DNA of 6,107 nt, taken from an uncultured Clostridia bacterium (GTDB taxonomy: Bacteria; Bacillota; Clostridia; Christensenellales; Borkfalkiaceae). Below the pieces are notes generated by a model, which had not been told where the DNA came from, made no database searches, and was given only the letters and a program-made list of their open reading frames with translations. Position 1 is the stretch's first letter, and each line of letters opens with the position of its first letter. A program made the position numbers and the translations under genes. This document shows, one piece after another, positions 5,412-6,107 of this stretch. The DNA is taken from assembly GCA_947589585.1 (NCBI GenBank), contig CANQCA010000074.1, forward strand, positions 1 to 6,107, written 5' to 3'.

Positions 5412-6107
5412 TCAGGCATGCAGATTTTCTTTGAAGAAGCCCTCGATCTTGTCGAAGGGGATGACGTCGAGCCTGTCGTAGAGGTCGGTGTGCACGGCGT
5501 TCGGGATGATGAGAAGCTCCTTATTGTATGCGTACTTGCTGTCTTTCGTCATCGCGGCGTAGGCGTCCTTGGAGAAGTAGCAGGAGTGGGCTTTTTCGCC
5601 GTGGATGAGAAGGACCGCGCTCCGGATCTCGTTGCTGTATGCCAAAATGGGCATATTGATGAAGGAGAGCGAGGAGGTCTTGTTCCAACCGGAATTGGAG
5701 TTCAGACTGCGGACATGGTACCCACGTTTTGTCTTGTAGTAGTCGAAATAATCCTTGACGAAGAAGGGCGCATCGTCGGGAAGGGGATCGACGACCCCGC
5801 CCGCGAGCTCGTAATTTCCGTTCTTGTAATCAACGGTGCGCTGTTCGTTGAGGGCTTTTTTCATCTCGTATCTCGCCTCTTCGCTGTCCGCTGCGTCGAA
5901 GTAGCCCTTTGCGTTCACCCGCGTCATATCGTACATTGTCGAGGCGACCGTCGCTTTGATGCGCGTATCCATCGCCGCGGCATTTATCGCCATGCCGCCC
6001 CAGCCGCAAATTCCCAAGATCCCGATTTTGTCCGCGTCCACGTCCTCGCGGCAGGAGAGGAAGTCCACCGCCGCCGAAAAGTCCTCGGTGTTGATGTCGG
6101 GGGAGGC
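5412..6107 (-). CDS. Alpha/beta hydrolase of the dienelactone hydrolase-like group (partial, N-terminus off window)
   Basis: The last 231 residues of a serine-hydrolase-fold protein; the reading frame stays open to the right edge. The first possible start inside the window is a GTG at 6068. It is unlikely to be real, because the 13 codons before it read ASPDINTEDFSAA, which fits the conserved strand-helix ahead of the nucleophile elbow. Numbering from the edge, the elbow is GICGWGG (32-38) with Cys34 in the nucleophile place. IHGEKAHS (168-175) is the likely acid-residue loop (E171), and VHTDLYD (205-211) supplies the catalytic histidine H206. The family includes bacterial hydrolases annotated as DLH-like or YcjY-like, whose substrates are mostly unknown. 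No signal peptide can be judged because the N-terminus is missing. The gene is convergent with rny and shares its terminator. Esterase or hydrolase activity is likely; the substrate is not predictable. Confidence 0.9.
   Translation of the reverse strand, partial: ASPDINTEDFSAAVDFLSCREDVDADKIGILGICGWGGMAINAAAMDTRIKATVASTMYDMTRVNAKGYFDAADSEEARYEMKKALNEQRTVDYKNGNYELAGGVVDPLPDDAPFFVKDYFDYYKTKRGYHVRSLNSNSGWNKTSSLSFINMPILAYSNEIRSAVLLIHGEKAHSCYFSKDAYAAMTKDSKYAYNKELLIIPNAVHTDLYDRLDVIPFDKIEGFFKENLHA

Overview
The window looks like an ordinary chromosomal stretch from a Bacillota (Firmicutes) bacterium, probably an uncultured, moderately GC-rich Clostridia-type lineage. The evidence is an RNase Y gene of the Firmicutes form (membrane anchor, coiled coil, KH, HD), strong AGGAGG-type ribosome binding sites, near-perfect sigma-A promoters, and a LolD/MacB-type ABC transporter with two FtsX-like permeases and no two-component genes beside it. 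The lineage is inferred from gene content and style only; no species can be named.

Layout. Positions 1-78 (minus strand) hold a tRNA-Ser(UGA) cut by the left edge. It has its own promoter and a perfect hairpin in its 5' leader. Next, also on the minus strand, comes a three-gene ABC transporter operon in the order ATPase (3397-2693), permease A (2696-1542), permease B (1549-188). The genes overlap by 4 and 8 bases, and one TTTACA-17-TATAAT promoter at 3485-3513 drives them. A 351-base divergent intergenic region (3398-3748) separates this operon from rny. It carries both promoters, several dyad or repeat elements that look like operators, and structured mRNA leaders.

On the plus strand, rny (3749-5362) encodes RNase Y, the membrane-anchored endoribonuclease that initiates mRNA decay in many Firmicutes. 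It has a perfect-consensus promoter (TTGACA-17-TATAAT), a strong Shine-Dalgarno and its own terminator. That terminator (5378-5403) is a symmetric hairpin with A and T tracts, so it can also serve the convergent gene: a dienelactone-hydrolase-like alpha/beta hydrolase on the minus strand, whose N-terminal part lies beyond the right edge.

The genes form separate transcription units (tRNA, transport operon, RNase Y, hydrolase). Nothing seen points to a phage, CRISPR array, insertion sequence or defence island, and I found no convincing new multi-gene system. The points most worth a second look are regulatory: the repeats and palindromes between the ABC operon and rny, the hairpin and small ORF in the rny leader, and the hairpin in the tRNA leader.
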